A stretch of DNA of 64,000 bases from Nocardioides exalbidus (GCF_900105585.1 NZ_FNRT01000002.1:3100001-3164000); one strand, 5' to 3'. Shown: positions 7,858-17,004, counted from the first letter of the stretch. The notes: generated by a model from the letters alone, not told the origin. A program made the numbers and translations.

Positions 7858-9059
7858 TGACCCGCCGTCCCGCCCTTGCCGCCCTGCTGGCTACGGGCCT
7901 GCTCGCGCTCGCGGCGTGCGGTGGCGGTGGGGACGCGCCGGAGCCCGACCGGAGCGCCACCCAGCCCGCCTCGAGCTCGCCGACGGCGACCGAGGCCGCG
8001 GGGTCGGAGCACGCCGGCCACTACGCGGAGCCGGCGAGGTCCAGGCCGCTGCGCGAGGGCGAGACCCGGACGACGATCGCGATGCCGGGCAGCTACACCC
8101 CGTCCGCGCCCTACGGCACCGGCACCGACGACTACCGCTGCTTCCTGCTCGACCCCGAGCTCGAGGAGGACGCCTGGCTCACCGGCACCCATGTGCTGCC
8201 GGGCAACCCCGACGTCGTCCACCACGTGATCCTCTTCCAGGTCCCGCCCGGGCAGGTCGCGGCTGCCGAGGCCAAGGACGCGGCCGAGGACGGCGAGGGC
8301 TGGACCTGCTTCGGCGGCACGGGTCTCGAGCAGTTCCAGAACGTCGACGACGCCGCCTGGATCGGCGCCTGGGCGCCCGGCGGCCAGGAGTCCGTCGTGA
8401 AGCCCGGATTCGGGACCCGGCTCCGCACGGGCAGCCGGATCGTGATGCAGGTCCACTACAACCTGCTCGCCGGCCAGTCGCCGGACACCTCGGCCGCCCA
8501 GCTGCGGCTCGCCCCCGGCAGGCCGGACTACCAGGCGCTCCACACGATGCTGCTGCCCGCCCCGGTGGAGCTGCCGTGCCGCGCGAAGCACGCCGACGGC
8601 CCGCTGTGCGACCGTGCCGCCGCCCTCGCCGACGTCAAGGAGCGCTTCGGCGCCGAGGGCAACACCGCCGACGTCCTCCACTTCCTGTGCGGCACCGAGC
8701 CGGAGCCCGGCAACACCCAGTCGTGCACCCGCACCCTCGCGGAGCCGATGACCATCCACGGGGTCGCCGGCCACATGCACCTGCTCGGCCGGTCCATCAC
8801 GATCGAGGTCAACCCCGGCACACCGCAGGCGAGGACCGTCCTCGACATCCCGCTCTGGGACTTCGACGACCAGGGCAGCAGGCCGATCGACCCCGTCCAC
8901 CTCGACGCCTTCCAGCAGGTCAAGGTCACCTGCACCCACGTCCAGTGGCTGCGCGACAGGCTCCCGTCGTTCGAGGGGCAGCCCGACCGCTACGTCGTCT
9001 GGGGCGAGGGCACCACCGACGAGATGTGCCTCGGGATGCTCCAGGTCACCCGTCCGTAG
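7857..9059 (+). CDS. Lipoprotein related to copper type II ascorbate-dependent monooxygenases
   Basis: The 400-residue protein has a signal peptide with lipobox LALAAC (C21) and a low-complexity linker, then a fold resembling peptidylglycine alpha-hydroxylating monooxygenase. All copper ligand positions of that family can be matched. His-His at 122-123 (DVVHHVILF) and H200 (MQVHYN) suit the CuH site; HMH in GHMHLLG (about 302-304) and Met in DEMCLGM (about 390) suit the CuM site. This suggests a secreted, membrane-tethered oxygenase hydroxylating an unknown substrate. It is coupled to the HIT gene. Confidence is high for the fold and moderate for activity. Confidence 0.8.
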   Translation: MTRRPALAALLATGLLALAACGGGGDAPEPDRSATQPASSSPTATEAAGSEHAGHYAEPARSRPLREGETRTTIAMPGSYTPSAPYGTGTDDYRCFLLDPELEEDAWLTGTHVLPGNPDVVHHVILFQVPPGQVAAAEAKDAAEDGEGWTCFGGTGLEQFQNVDDAAWIGAWAPGGQESVVKPGFGTRLRTGSRIVMQVHYNLLAGQSPDTSAAQLRLAPGRPDYQALHTMLLPAPVELPCRAKHADGPLCDRAAALADVKERFGAEGNTADVLHFLCGTEPEPGNTQSCTRTLAEPMTIHGVAGHMHLLGRSITIEVNPGTPQARTVLDIPLWDFDDQGSRPIDPVHLDAFQQVKVTCTHVQWLRDRLPSFEGQPDRYVVWGEGTTDEMCLGMLQVTRP

Positions 9060-9155
9060 GGCGACCCGGACAAACGGAGTGGGACCAACGCCGCGCGCTC
9101 GGTAGCATGGAAGGGCTCTGCCACCGACCCGGAAGGCCGCCCGTCACGGGCATCC

Positions 9156-10199
9156 ATGACTGAGACGAACACCCCGCAGGAGAGGCCGACCCACACGGTC
9201 GTCGTCCCCAACAGCATCGACATGGTCTCGGTCCTCGGCCCGGGCGACGCGCACCTCCGGGTCATCGAGCGGGCGTTCAAGGCCGACGTCCACGTCCGCG
9301 GCAACCGGATCACCCTCACCGGCGACTCCGCCGAGGTGGCGATGGCCGAGCGGCTGCTCGACGAGATCGTGACGATCGTGCGCACCGGCCAGGGCGTCAC
9401 CGACGAGACGGTCGAGCGCATCGTGCAGATGCTGCAGACCGAGACCCAGGAGCGCCCGGCCGACGTGCTGAGCCTCAACATCCTGTCCAACCGCGGCCGC
9501 ACGATCCGTCCGAAGACGCTCAACCAGAAGCGCTACGTCGAGTCGATCGACAACTCCACGATCACCTTCGGCATCGGCCCCGCCGGCACGGGCAAGACCT
9601 ATCTCGCGATGGCCAAGGCCGTGCAGGCGCTGCAGGCCAAGGAGGTCAACCGGATCATCCTGAGCCGCCCGGCCGTCGAGGCGGGGGAGCGGCTCGGCTT
9701 CCTGCCCGGCACGCTCAGCGAGAAGATCGACCCCTACCTGCGCCCGCTCTACGACGCGCTGCACGACATGGTCGACCCCGAGACGATCCCCAAGCTGCTC
9801 GCCGCCGGCACGATCGAGGTCGCGCCGCTGGCGTTCCTGCGCGGTCGCTCGCTCAACGACTCCTTCATCATCCTCGACGAGGCGCAGAACACCACGCCCG
9901 AGCAGATGAAGATGTTCCTCACGCGGCTCGGCTTCGGCTCGCGCATCGTCGTCACCGGCGACACCAGCCAGGTCGACCTGCCCTCGGGCACGAAGTCCGG
10001 GCTCCGGGTGGTCGAGTCGATCCTCGACGGGGTCGAGGACATCACGTTCTGCCGCCTCACCGGCACCGACGTCGTACGCCACCGGCTCGTGGGTCGCATC
10101 GTCGAGGCCTACGAGGTCGCCGACGCCGAGCGGGAGGCCGACCGGCCGACGTCGACGCAGGCCACGACCGGCCGCGGCCCGTCGCGGGGACAGCGATGA
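9156..10199 (+). CDS. phoH: PhoH family ATPase
   Basis: The 347-residue PhoH-like protein has an N-terminal KH-like segment (about 20-75) and a P-loop ATPase with Walker A GPAGTGKT (about 138-145) and Walker B IILDEAQN. It is an RNA-linked ATPase of uncertain role, encoded with ybeY in most actinobacteria. ATG at 9156 is about 48 nt after a possible -10 (TAGCAT, 9103-9108), so this operon has an ordinary leader. Its TGA overlaps the ybeY ATG by 4 nt, and phoH-ybeY-CNNM form one tightly packed operon. Confidence 0.96.
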   Translation: MTETNTPQERPTHTVVVPNSIDMVSVLGPGDAHLRVIERAFKADVHVRGNRITLTGDSAEVAMAERLLDEIVTIVRTGQGVTDETVERIVQMLQTETQERPADVLSLNILSNRGRTIRPKTLNQKRYVESIDNSTITFGIGPAGTGKTYLAMAKAVQALQAKEVNRIILSRPAVEAGERLGFLPGTLSEKIDPYLRPLYDALHDMVDPETIPKLLAAGTIEVAPLAFLRGRSLNDSFIILDEAQNTTPEQMKMFLTRLGFGSRIVVTGDTSQVDLPSGTKSGLRVVESILDGVEDITFCRLTGTDVVRHRLVGRIVEAYEVADAEREADRPTSTQATTGRGPSRGQR

Positions 10200-10657
10200 G
10201 CATCGAGGTCCTCAACGAGTCGGGCCAGGAGCTCGACGTGCGCCGCCTGTCCCAGCTGGCGCGCTTCGTGATGGACGAGATGCGCGTCCACCCGCAGGCG
10301 GAGCTGTGCATCAAGGCCGTCGACGTCGACACGATCGCCTCGCTCAACGAGCAGTGGATGGAGAAGGAGGGCCCGACCGACGTGCTCGCCTTCCCGATGG
10401 ACGAGCTGCGTCCGGGCAAGGTCAACGAGGAGCCTGAGGAGGGCGTCCTCGGTGACCTGGTGCTGTCCCCGGTCGTCGCCGAGCGGCAGGGCGAGGAGGC
10501 CGGCCACGGCCGCGAGGCCGAGATCGACCTGCTCACCGTCCACGGCATCCTCCACCTCCTCGGCTACGACCACGCCGAGCCGGAGGAGCACGCGGTGATG
10601 TTCGGGCTGCAGGGCGAGCTGCTGGAGAAGTGGCGCGCCGCCCCTGAGACCGCCTGA
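10196..10657 (+). CDS. ybeY: rRNA maturation endoribonuclease YbeY
   Basis: The 153-residue zinc-dependent single-strand endoribonuclease carries the signature HGILHLLGYDH (about 117-127), whose three histidines bind the metal. It acts in 16S rRNA 3' end maturation and ribosome quality control. Start and stop overlap the neighbouring genes (ATGA with phoH, TGATG with the CNNM gene), showing translational coupling. Confidence 0.97.
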   Translation: MSIEVLNESGQELDVRRLSQLARFVMDEMRVHPQAELCIKAVDVDTIASLNEQWMEKEGPTDVLAFPMDELRPGKVNEEPEEGVLGDLVLSPVVAERQGEEAGHGREAEIDLLTVHGILHLLGYDHAEPEEHAVMFGLQGELLEKWRAAPETA

Positions 10658-11976
10658 TGTCCGCCGACATCTGGCAGCTCGGCTCCGCCGCGCTGCTCGT
10701 CTGGCTCGCCGGCATGTTCTCGGCCGCCGACGCCGCCCTGAGCAGCTTCTCGCGCGCCCGTGCCGAGGAGCTGAAGGCCGAGGGTCGCGCCGGCGCCGCG
10801 CGTCTGGTGATGATCCTCGACGACCCCGCGCGCTACCTCAACACCGCGCTGCTGCTCCGCCTGCTGTGCGAGATCAGCGCGATCGTGCTGGTCAGCACGT
10901 GGGCCCGCGACGTCTACCACGACGCGCTCGTGCCGAGCGTGCTCACCACGATCGCCGTCATGCTGGTCGTGTCGTTCGTCGTGATCGGTGTCGCCCCCCG
11001 CACCCTGGGGCGCCAGCACGACGTGAAGGTCGCGCTCATCTCCGCAGGCCCGCTGTCGCTCGTCACCACGATCCTGGGCCCGATCCCCGCGCTGCTGATC
11101 CTGCTCGGCAACGCGATCACGCCCGGCAAGGGCTTCAGCGAGGGACCGTTCTCGACCGAGACCGAGCTGCGCGAGCTCGTCGACCTCGCCGAGGCCTCGG
11201 CGGTCATCGAGTCGGGCGAGCGGAGGATGATCCACTCCGTCTTCGAGCTCGGCGACACGATCACCCGTGAGGTGATGGTCCCGCGCCCCGACATGGTCTA
11301 CATCGAGCGCCACAAGAACATCCGCCAGACGCTCTCGCTGTTCCTGCGCAGCGGCTACTCCCGCATCCCCGTCGTCGACGACAACCTCGACGACATCGTG
11401 GGCATGGCCTACCTCAAGGACCTCGTCCGCCGCGACTTCGAGGCGCCCGACGTGGAGTTCACCCAGCGCGTCGACGAGGTCATGCGCCCGGTGCACTACG
11501 TGCCGGACTCCAAGCCGGCCGACGCCCTGCTCACCGAGCTCCAGGCCCGCCGCCAGCACATCGCGATCGTCGTCGACGAGTACGGCGGCACGGCCGGCCT
11601 GATCACGATCGAGGACGTCCTCGAGGAGATCGTCGGCGAGATCACGGACGAGTACGACGCCGAGGAGGTCGAGGTCGAGCACGTGCCGGGCGGCGCGATC
11701 CGGGTCTCCTCGCGCTACCCGGTCGACGACCTCGACGAGATCGTCGGCTTCCCGGTCGAGGACGACGACGTCGACAGCGTGGGCGGGCTGATGGCCAAGC
11801 ACCTCGGCAAGGTCCCGATCCCGGGGTCCGTCGTGGAGTGCCACGGCCTCCGCCTCGAGGCCGAGCGCGCCACCGGTCGCCGCAACAAGATCGAGACGGT
11901 GCTCGTCACGGTGCTCGCCGACGAGCACGGCGCCGACGACGGCGAGGAGAGCCAGGTCCCGGCCGCCGGCCGCTGA
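10657..11976 (+). CDS. CNNM/CorC-type hemolysin family membrane protein
   Basis: The 439-residue protein has an N-terminal DUF21 membrane domain with about four hydrophobic segments (residues 1-185), paired CBS domains (about 205-325, including [13 protein letters not shown] and [17 protein letters not shown]) and a C-terminal CorC/HlyC domain. Family members are linked to magnesium or cobalt efflux. It is the third gene of the phoH operon and matches the position of Rv2366c in M. tuberculosis. The name hemolysin is historical. Confidence 0.94.
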   Translation: MSADIWQLGSAALLVWLAGMFSAADAALSSFSRARAEELKAEGRAGAARLVMILDDPARYLNTALLLRLLCEISAIVLVSTWARDVYHDALVPSVLTTIAVMLVVSFVVIGVAPRTLGRQHDVKVALISAGPLSLVTTILGPIPALLILLGNAITPGKGFSEGPFSTETELRELVDLAEASAVIESGERRMIHSVFELGDTITREVMVPRPDMVYIERHKNIRQTLSLFLRSGYSRIPVVDDNLDDIVGMAYLKDLVRRDFEAPDVEFTQRVDEVMRPVHYVPDSKPADALLTELQARRQHIAIVVDEYGGTAGLITIEDVLEEIVGEITDEYDAEEVEVEHVPGGAIRVSSRYPVDDLDEIVGFPVEDDDVDSVGGLMAKHLGKVPIPGSVVECHGLRLEAERATGRRNKIETVLVTVLADEHGADDGEESQVPAAGR

Positions 11977-12011
11977 CCCACGGCGTCCTGCCGCAGCCGG
12001 CGGGCGATGTC

Positions 12012-12017
12012 TACACT
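12012..12017 (+). promoter_or_regulatory. -10 element (candidate, leaderless) for the Rv2365c-like gene
   Basis: TACACT ends 6 nt before ATG 12024, the same spacing as at several other genes in this window. It implies separate transcription from the phoH operon. Confidence 0.45.
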
Positions 12018-12023
12018 CTCGCC

Positions 12024-12377
12024 ATGACTGACCTGTCAGCCGACCTCGACGCCGAGGACGCGAAGCTGGTGACCCTGGCTCGCGCGACCCGGACCCGTGC
12101 TCGCGCCCGCGAGGGAGCCGCCGTCCGCGACCTCGACGGACGGACCTACGCCGCCGCCAGCATCCGCCTGCCCCACCTGCGGCTGTCCGGCCTCGAGGTG
12201 TGCGTCGCGATGGCCATCTCGTCGGGCTCGACGGGCCTCGAGGCGGCGGTCGTGCTGACCGACGGCGACTTCGTCGACGTCAAGGCGACCAGCGACTTCG
12301 CCGGCCCCGGCGTGCCGGTGCTGATCGGCGACGCCGACGGGGCGATCCACACGAGGCAGACGACCCGCGCCGTCTGA
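12024..12377 (+). CDS. Cytidine deaminase-like protein without catalytic zinc motifs (Rv2365c-like)
   Basis: The 117-residue protein matches in position and sequence style the conserved gene between the CNNM gene and era in mycobacteria. Its fold cues (EDAKLVTLARATR, GRTYAAASIRLPHLRLSG) resemble cytidine deaminases, and annotation pipelines often call it that. The zinc-binding HAE/CAE and PCxxC motifs needed for catalysis are absent; only the single Cys of LEVCVA remains near the expected place. I therefore call it a non-catalytic relative of unknown function. The start is fixed by the ATG 6 nt after a TACACT hexamer. Confidence 0.8.
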   Translation: MTDLSADLDAEDAKLVTLARATRTRARAREGAAVRDLDGRTYAAASIRLPHLRLSGLEVCVAMAISSGSTGLEAAVVLTDGDFVDVKATSDFAGPGVPVLIGDADGAIHTRQTTRAV

Positions 12378-12460
12378 CACCGGGTGGTTGTGCAGGGCAA
12401 CCAATGTGACCTACGAGATAGTCCCTCGCGCGCGGCCGCAGACGTCGCTAGCGTGCTGAT

Positions 12461-13825
12461 GTGCGCACACCTGTGGGTTGGGAGGAGCACGCCGCTGGGG
12501 TGGCGAGGCTCGAGAGGTCATACGCGGCGCTGCCCGAGGGCGCGCCGGTCCGGCTGGCGAAGAAGACCAGCAACCTCTTCCGGGGACGTGCGGAGCTCGG
12601 CGCCGGCCTCGACGTCTCCGGCCTGACGGGCGTCATCGAGGTGGACGGCGACGTCGCCGAGGTGCAGGGCATGTGCACCTACGAGCACCTCGTCGAGGTC
12701 ACCCTCGCCCACGGCCGCATCCCGCTCGTGGTGCCCCAGCTCAAGACCATCACCCTGGGCGGTGCGGTCACCGGCCTCGGCATCGAGTCGACGAGCTTTC
12801 GCAACGGCCTCCCGCACGAGTCCGTCCTCGAGATGGACGTGATGACCGGCTCCGGCGAGATCGTCACCACCAAGCCGGGCGACGACCTCTTCGACGCCTT
12901 CCCGAACTCCTACGGCTCGCTCGGCTACGCGACGCGGTTGCGCATCGAGCTCGAGCCCGTCCCGGCCTACGCCGCCCTCCGGCACGTGCGCTTCGACGAC
13001 CCCGCCGCGCTGGCCGACGCCGTGACGCGGATCGTCGACTCGGGGGAGTGGGACGGTCAGCAGGTCGACGGCCTCGACGGCGTCGCGTTCTCGCCCGACG
13101 AGCTCTACCTCACGCTCGCCCGCTGGACCGACGAGCCCGGCCCGACCAGCGACTACACCGGCCAGCAGGTCTTCTACCGCTCGCTCCAGCAGCGCTCGAC
13201 CGACCGCCTCACCGTCCACGACTACATCTGGCGCTGGGACACCGACTGGTTCTGGTGCTCGCGCGCGTTCGGCGCCCAGCACCCGCTCGTACGACGCGTG
13301 TGGCCCCGCCGGCTGCGCCGCTCCGACGTCTACTGGAAGCTCGTCGCGCTCGACCGGAGGTTCGGCATCGGCGACCGGCTCGACCGGCGCGCCGGCCGCC
13401 CCCGCGGCGAGCGCGTCGTCCAGGACGTCGAGGTGCCCGTCGACCGGCTGGCCGAGTTCCTCGGCTGGTTCGACCGCGAGGTCGGGATGCGCCCGGTGTG
13501 GCTGTGCCCGCTCCAGGTGCGTCGCGAGGGTGGGGAGCGGCCGTGGCCGGGCTACCCGCTGACGGCCGGGGAGACCTACGTCAACGTCGGCTTCTGGGGC
13601 GTCGTCAACGTCGGCCCCGACGCCCCGACGTCCCCGCGCAACCGCGCGATCGAGGCCGAGGTCACCGAGCTCGGCGGCCACAAGAGCCTCTACTCCGACG
13701 CGTTCTACGACCGCGCGGAGTTCGACCGCCTCTACGACGGGCCGAACCTGGCCCGGGTGAAGGCGATCCACGATCCCGACGACCGACTGACGTCCCTCTA
13801 CGACAAGGTGGTGCAGCAACGATGA
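12461..13825 (+). CDS. tmsA: FAD-binding oxidoreductase of 10-methyl fatty acid synthesis (TmsA/BfaA-like)
   Basis: The 454-residue flavoprotein has a type-4 FAD-binding domain (about 25-190; TLGGAVTGLGIEST and PNSYGSLGYATRL line the FAD site) and a C-terminal domain resembling the DHCR24/alkyl-DHAP synthase group. Paired with the downstream methyltransferase, it fits the TmsA-TmsB (BfaA-BfaB) system. There, TmsB methylates oleoyl phospholipid to a 10-methylene intermediate and TmsA reduces it to 10-methylstearate (tuberculostearate). GTG 12461 lies 6 nt after TAGCGT (12449-12454), suggesting a leaderless start. The stop overlaps the start of tmsB by 4 nt. Confidence 0.82.
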   Translation: MRTPVGWEEHAAGVARLERSYAALPEGAPVRLAKKTSNLFRGRAELGAGLDVSGLTGVIEVDGDVAEVQGMCTYEHLVEVTLAHGRIPLVVPQLKTITLGGAVTGLGIESTSFRNGLPHESVLEMDVMTGSGEIVTTKPGDDLFDAFPNSYGSLGYATRLRIELEPVPAYAALRHVRFDDPAALADAVTRIVDSGEWDGQQVDGLDGVAFSPDELYLTLARWTDEPGPTSDYTGQQVFYRSLQQRSTDRLTVHDYIWRWDTDWFWCSRAFGAQHPLVRRVWPRRLRRSDVYWKLVALDRRFGIGDRLDRRAGRPRGERVVQDVEVPVDRLAEFLGWFDREVGMRPVWLCPLQVRREGGERPWPGYPLTAGETYVNVGFWGVVNVGPDAPTSPRNRAIEAEVTELGGHKSLYSDAFYDRAEFDRLYDGPNLARVKAIHDPDDRLTSLYDKVVQQR

Positions 13826-15129
13826 GCCTTGGCTCGACCCCGAAGAACGGTGCGACGAACAAGATGTCCATCAGCGACGCGATGGACCGGCTGGTGAGGG
13901 GCGGCCTGCCCGTCCGCTTCACCGCCTACGACGGCAGCAGCGCCGGCCCGCCCGACGCCCGGATCGGTCTCCACCTCAAGAACGAGCGCGGCCTGGCCTA
14001 CCTGATGACGGCTCCCGGCGACCTCGGCATGGCACGCGCCTACGTCAGCGGCGACCTCGACCTCTCCGGCGTGGACCCGGCCGACCCCTACGACGCGATG
14101 ACGCTGCTCAAGGACCACACCAAGTTCCGGATGCCGACGCCCTCGGAGGGCATCGCGATCGCGCGCAGCCTCGGGCTGTCGCACCTGCGACCGCCGGCCC
14201 CGCCGCCCCAGGAGCACCTGCCCCGCTGGCGCCGTGCGGTCGAGGGCCTGCGCCACTCGATGTCGCGCGACGCCGAGGTGATCTCGCACCACTACGACGT
14301 CTCCAACCGCTTCTACGAGATGGTGCTCGGCCCGTCGATGGCCTACACCTGCGCGCTCTACGAGACCCCGGACGCGACGCTCGAGGAGGCGCAGTTCGCC
14401 AAGTTCGACCTCGTCGCCCGCAAGCTCAACCTGCAGCCCGGGCAGACCCTGCTCGACGTCGGCTGCGGCTGGGGCTCGATGGTCCGCCACGCCGCGCGCG
14501 AGTACGGCGTCAAGGCGCTCGGTGTGACGCTCTCGCTCGAGCAGGCCCAGTGGGCCAAGGAGGCGATCGACCGCGAGGGCCTCGGTGACCTCGCCGAGGT
14601 GCGCCACATGGACTACCGCGACGTGGTCGAGGGCGACTTCGACGCGATCAGCTCCATCGGGCTGCTCGAGCACATCGGCGTGCGCAACTACCCGTCGTAC
14701 TTCTCGCACCTGCGCGACCGCCTCAAGCCGGGCGGCCGCCTGCTCAACCACTGCATCACCCGCGCCCACAACAAGCACACCGAGACCGGCGCGTTCATCG
14801 ACCGCTACGTGTTCCCGGACGGCGAGCTGATCGGCTCCGGCACGATCATCTCCGCCGCGCAGGACCAGGGCCTCGAGGTGCAGCACAGCGAGAACCTCCG
14901 CCTCCACTACGCCGCGACGCTCCGCGACTGGAACAAGAACCTGGTCGACAACTGGGACGAGTGCGTGAAGGAGGTCGGCGAGGGGACCGCGCGCGTGTGG
15001 GGCCTCTACATCGCCGGCTCGCGGGTCGGCTTCGAGCGCGACGAGATCGAGCTGCACCAGGTGCTCGCGACGCGCAACGATGACCACGGGGTCTCCGGCT
15101 TCCCGATGCGGCCCGACTGGAAGGCCTGA
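13822..15129 (+). CDS. tmsB: SAM-dependent fatty acyl phospholipid methyltransferase (TmsB/BfaB-like)
   Basis: The 435-residue member of the cyclopropane fatty acyl phospholipid synthase family has an N-terminal lipid-binding domain (about 15-130). Its C-terminal class I methyltransferase domain has the SAM motif LLDVGCGWGSM (about 210-220). Typical CFA-synthase signatures are present (SHHYDVSNRFYEMVLG, MAYTCALYE). With tmsA it should make 10-methyl branched fatty acids on membrane phospholipids. Cyclopropanation alone is the alternative, but the reductase neighbour favours methyl branching. Start ATG 13822 overlaps the tmsA stop (ATGA). Confidence 0.85.
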   Translation: MSLGSTPKNGATNKMSISDAMDRLVRGGLPVRFTAYDGSSAGPPDARIGLHLKNERGLAYLMTAPGDLGMARAYVSGDLDLSGVDPADPYDAMTLLKDHTKFRMPTPSEGIAIARSLGLSHLRPPAPPPQEHLPRWRRAVEGLRHSMSRDAEVISHHYDVSNRFYEMVLGPSMAYTCALYETPDATLEEAQFAKFDLVARKLNLQPGQTLLDVGCGWGSMVRHAAREYGVKALGVTLSLEQAQWAKEAIDREGLGDLAEVRHMDYRDVVEGDFDAISSIGLLEHIGVRNYPSYFSHLRDRLKPGGRLLNHCITRAHNKHTETGAFIDRYVFPDGELIGSGTIISAAQDQGLEVQHSENLRLHYAATLRDWNKNLVDNWDECVKEVGEGTARVWGLYIAGSRVGFERDEIELHQVLATRNDDHGVSGFPMRPDWKA

Positions 15130-15167
15130 CTGCACGGGCTCGCGGGCATCGCCGATACCGTGGGCCC

Positions 15168-15956
15168 GTGAGCACCCGCGCAGCGCAGTTCCAGGCGACC
15201 GTACGACGCCGCGAACCGCTGTCGGACCACCTCGTGCGGCTGACCCTGGACGGGCTCGACGACTTCACCTCCACCGGGATCCCGGACGAGTGGGTGGGGC
15301 TCGTCGTGCCCGGCCAGTTCCAGAGCCGCTACTACACGGTCCGGTCGTTCGCCGACGGCGAGCTGACCCTCGACGTCGTCGTCCACGACGTCGGGCTCGT
15401 CACCGAGTGGGCAATGCGCGACTGCGTCGGCGACACGGTCACGATCACCGAGCCGAAGGCGTCGTTCCTGCCGCCGGCGGGTGCGACGTGGCTGCTGCTC
15501 GTCGGCGACCTGACGGCGATGCCGGCGATGGCCCGCATCGTCGAGACGCACCCCACCCTGACGACGTACGTCATGGCCGAGGTGCCCGACCAGCACGAGC
15601 TGGCCGGGGCGGGCTACCTCCCCGGGAGCGCCGACGTGACCTGGCTGGAGCCGCCGGCCCGGGGCCAGAGCGCCCTGGCCGAGGTCGTCGCGGGCATCGA
15701 CTGGCCCGAGGGCGAGGGCTACTTCTGGATGGCCGGCGAGTCGGCGCAGATGCGCGCCATCCGCAAGCACCTGATGCGGGAGGTCGGCCTGCCGACCACC
15801 CACTACGACGTGATGGGCTACTGGCGCGCGACGGCCGCGCGTCAGCCCCGCGCCGTCGATCCCGGGCCGATCTGGCGCGCGGGCAAGGCGGCAGGCAAGA
15901 CTGACGAGCAGATCTGGGCGGACTACGACGCGGCGCGGGAGGCCACAGATGTCTGA
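15168..15956 (+). CDS. Siderophore-interacting protein (FAD-dependent ferric reductase)
   Basis: The 262-residue protein has the two SIP-family domains. The FAD-binding 9 barrel occupies about residues 10-105 (GQFQSRYYTVRSF is the flavin-contact motif). A C-terminal NAD(P)H-like domain follows (about 115-235; WMAGESAQMRAIRKHL), and the end carries the usual DYDAAREA tail. Family members release iron from imported ferric siderophores. GTG 15168 lies 6 nt after TACCGT (15156-15161), a probable leaderless start. No iron box is visible here, unlike at the DUF2470 gene. It overlaps era by 8 nt. Confidence 0.9.
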   Translation: MSTRAAQFQATVRRREPLSDHLVRLTLDGLDDFTSTGIPDEWVGLVVPGQFQSRYYTVRSFADGELTLDVVVHDVGLVTEWAMRDCVGDTVTITEPKASFLPPAGATWLLLVGDLTAMPAMARIVETHPTLTTYVMAEVPDQHELAGAGYLPGSADVTWLEPPARGQSALAEVVAGIDWPEGEGYFWMAGESAQMRAIRKHLMREVGLPTTHYDVMGYWRATAARQPRAVDPGPIWRAGKAAGKTDEQIWADYDAAREATDV

Positions 15957-17004
15957 CGAGCACGACGACGAGCTCGAGGGCTTCGACGAGCACAGCGACG
16001 ACGAAGACGAGCTGGACGACGATGACGAGCTGGACGACGACTTCGACCTGTCCGGCGTCGCGCCGGCAGGTGCGTTCTACCAGGCGCCGGAGGGCTTCCG
16101 GAGCGGCTTCGCGTCGTTCGTCGGGCGGCCCAACGCCGGCAAGTCGACGCTGACCAACGCGCTCGTCGGGCAGAAGATCGTCATCACCTCGTCCAAGCCG
16201 CAGACCACGCGCAACGTCGTGCGCGGGATCGTGCACCGCGACGACGCACAGCTGATCCTCGTCGACACCCCCGGCCTGCACCGGCCGCGGACCCTGCTCG
16301 GCGAGCGCCTCAACGACCTGGTCCGCACGACGTGGGCCGAGGTCGACGTGGTCGCGGTCTGCTTCCCGGCCAACGAGAAGATCGGTCCCGGTGACCGCTT
16401 CCTGGTCACCGAGCTGGCCAAGGTGCGCCGCACCGTGCGGATCGCCGTCGCCACCAAGACCGACCTGGTGACACCGGAGCAGCTGGGCCAGCACCTCCTC
16501 GACATCCAGCAGCTCGGCGCGGAGACCTCGACCGAGTGGGCGGAGATCGTGCCCGTCTCGGCGAAGTCGGGCGACCAGGTGCAGCTGCTGGCCGACCTGC
16601 TGGTCGGCCTGATGCCCGAGGGCCCGCCGCTCTACCCCGACGGCGACCTCACCGACGCCCCCGAGGAGGCGCTCGCCGCCGACCTCATCCGCGAGGCCGC
16701 GCTCGAGGGCGTGCGCGACGAGCTGCCCCACTCGATCGCCGTCGTCGTCGAGGAGATGGGACTGCGCGAGGGACGCCCCGAGGACAAGCCGCTGCTCGAC
16801 ATCGTGGCCAACCTCTACGTCGAGCGCGACTCCCAGAAGGGCATCATGATCGGTCACAAGGGCTCGCGCCTGCGCTCGGTCGGCACCGCCGCCCGCAAGC
16901 AGATCGAGGCGCTGCTCGGCACCCCGGTCTACCTCGACCTCCAGGTCAAGATCGCCAAGGACTGGCAGCGCGACCCGCGCCAGCTGCGCAAGCTCGGCTT
17001 CTGA
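15949..17004 (+). CDS. era: GTPase Era
   Basis: The 351-residue ribosome-assembly GTPase has G1 GRPNAGKST (about 58-66), G3 DTPGLH, G4 TKTD and a C-terminal KH domain that binds the 3' end of 16S rRNA (GHKGSRLRSVGTAARKQIE). It is about 50 residues longer than the common 300. The extra length is a very acidic N-terminal tail of about 45 residues dominated by Asp and Glu. ATG 15949 overlaps the end of the SIP gene. A shorter start inside the tail cannot be excluded, but no good internal start with a ribosome binding site is evident. Confidence 0.95.
   Translation: MSDEHDDELEGFDEHSDDEDELDDDDELDDDFDLSGVAPAGAFYQAPEGFRSGFASFVGRPNAGKSTLTNALVGQKIVITSSKPQTTRNVVRGIVHRDDAQLILVDTPGLHRPRTLLGERLNDLVRTTWAEVDVVAVCFPANEKIGPGDRFLVTELAKVRRTVRIAVATKTDLVTPEQLGQHLLDIQQLGAETSTEWAEIVPVSAKSGDQVQLLADLLVGLMPEGPPLYPDGDLTDAPEEALAADLIREAALEGVRDELPHSIAVVVEEMGLREGRPEDKPLLDIVANLYVERDSQKGIMIGHKGSRLRSVGTAARKQIEALLGTPVYLDLQVKIAKDWQRDPRQLRKLGF

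Noticed and set aside
12024..12377. Functional cytidine deaminase
   Set aside because: The catalytic zinc-binding motifs are missing, so only a fold-level relationship is claimed.
12478..13821. Extension of tmsB to an 883-residue protein
   Set aside because: The upstream part is a shifted frame inside tmsA. The methyltransferase begins at the ATG overlapping the tmsA stop.
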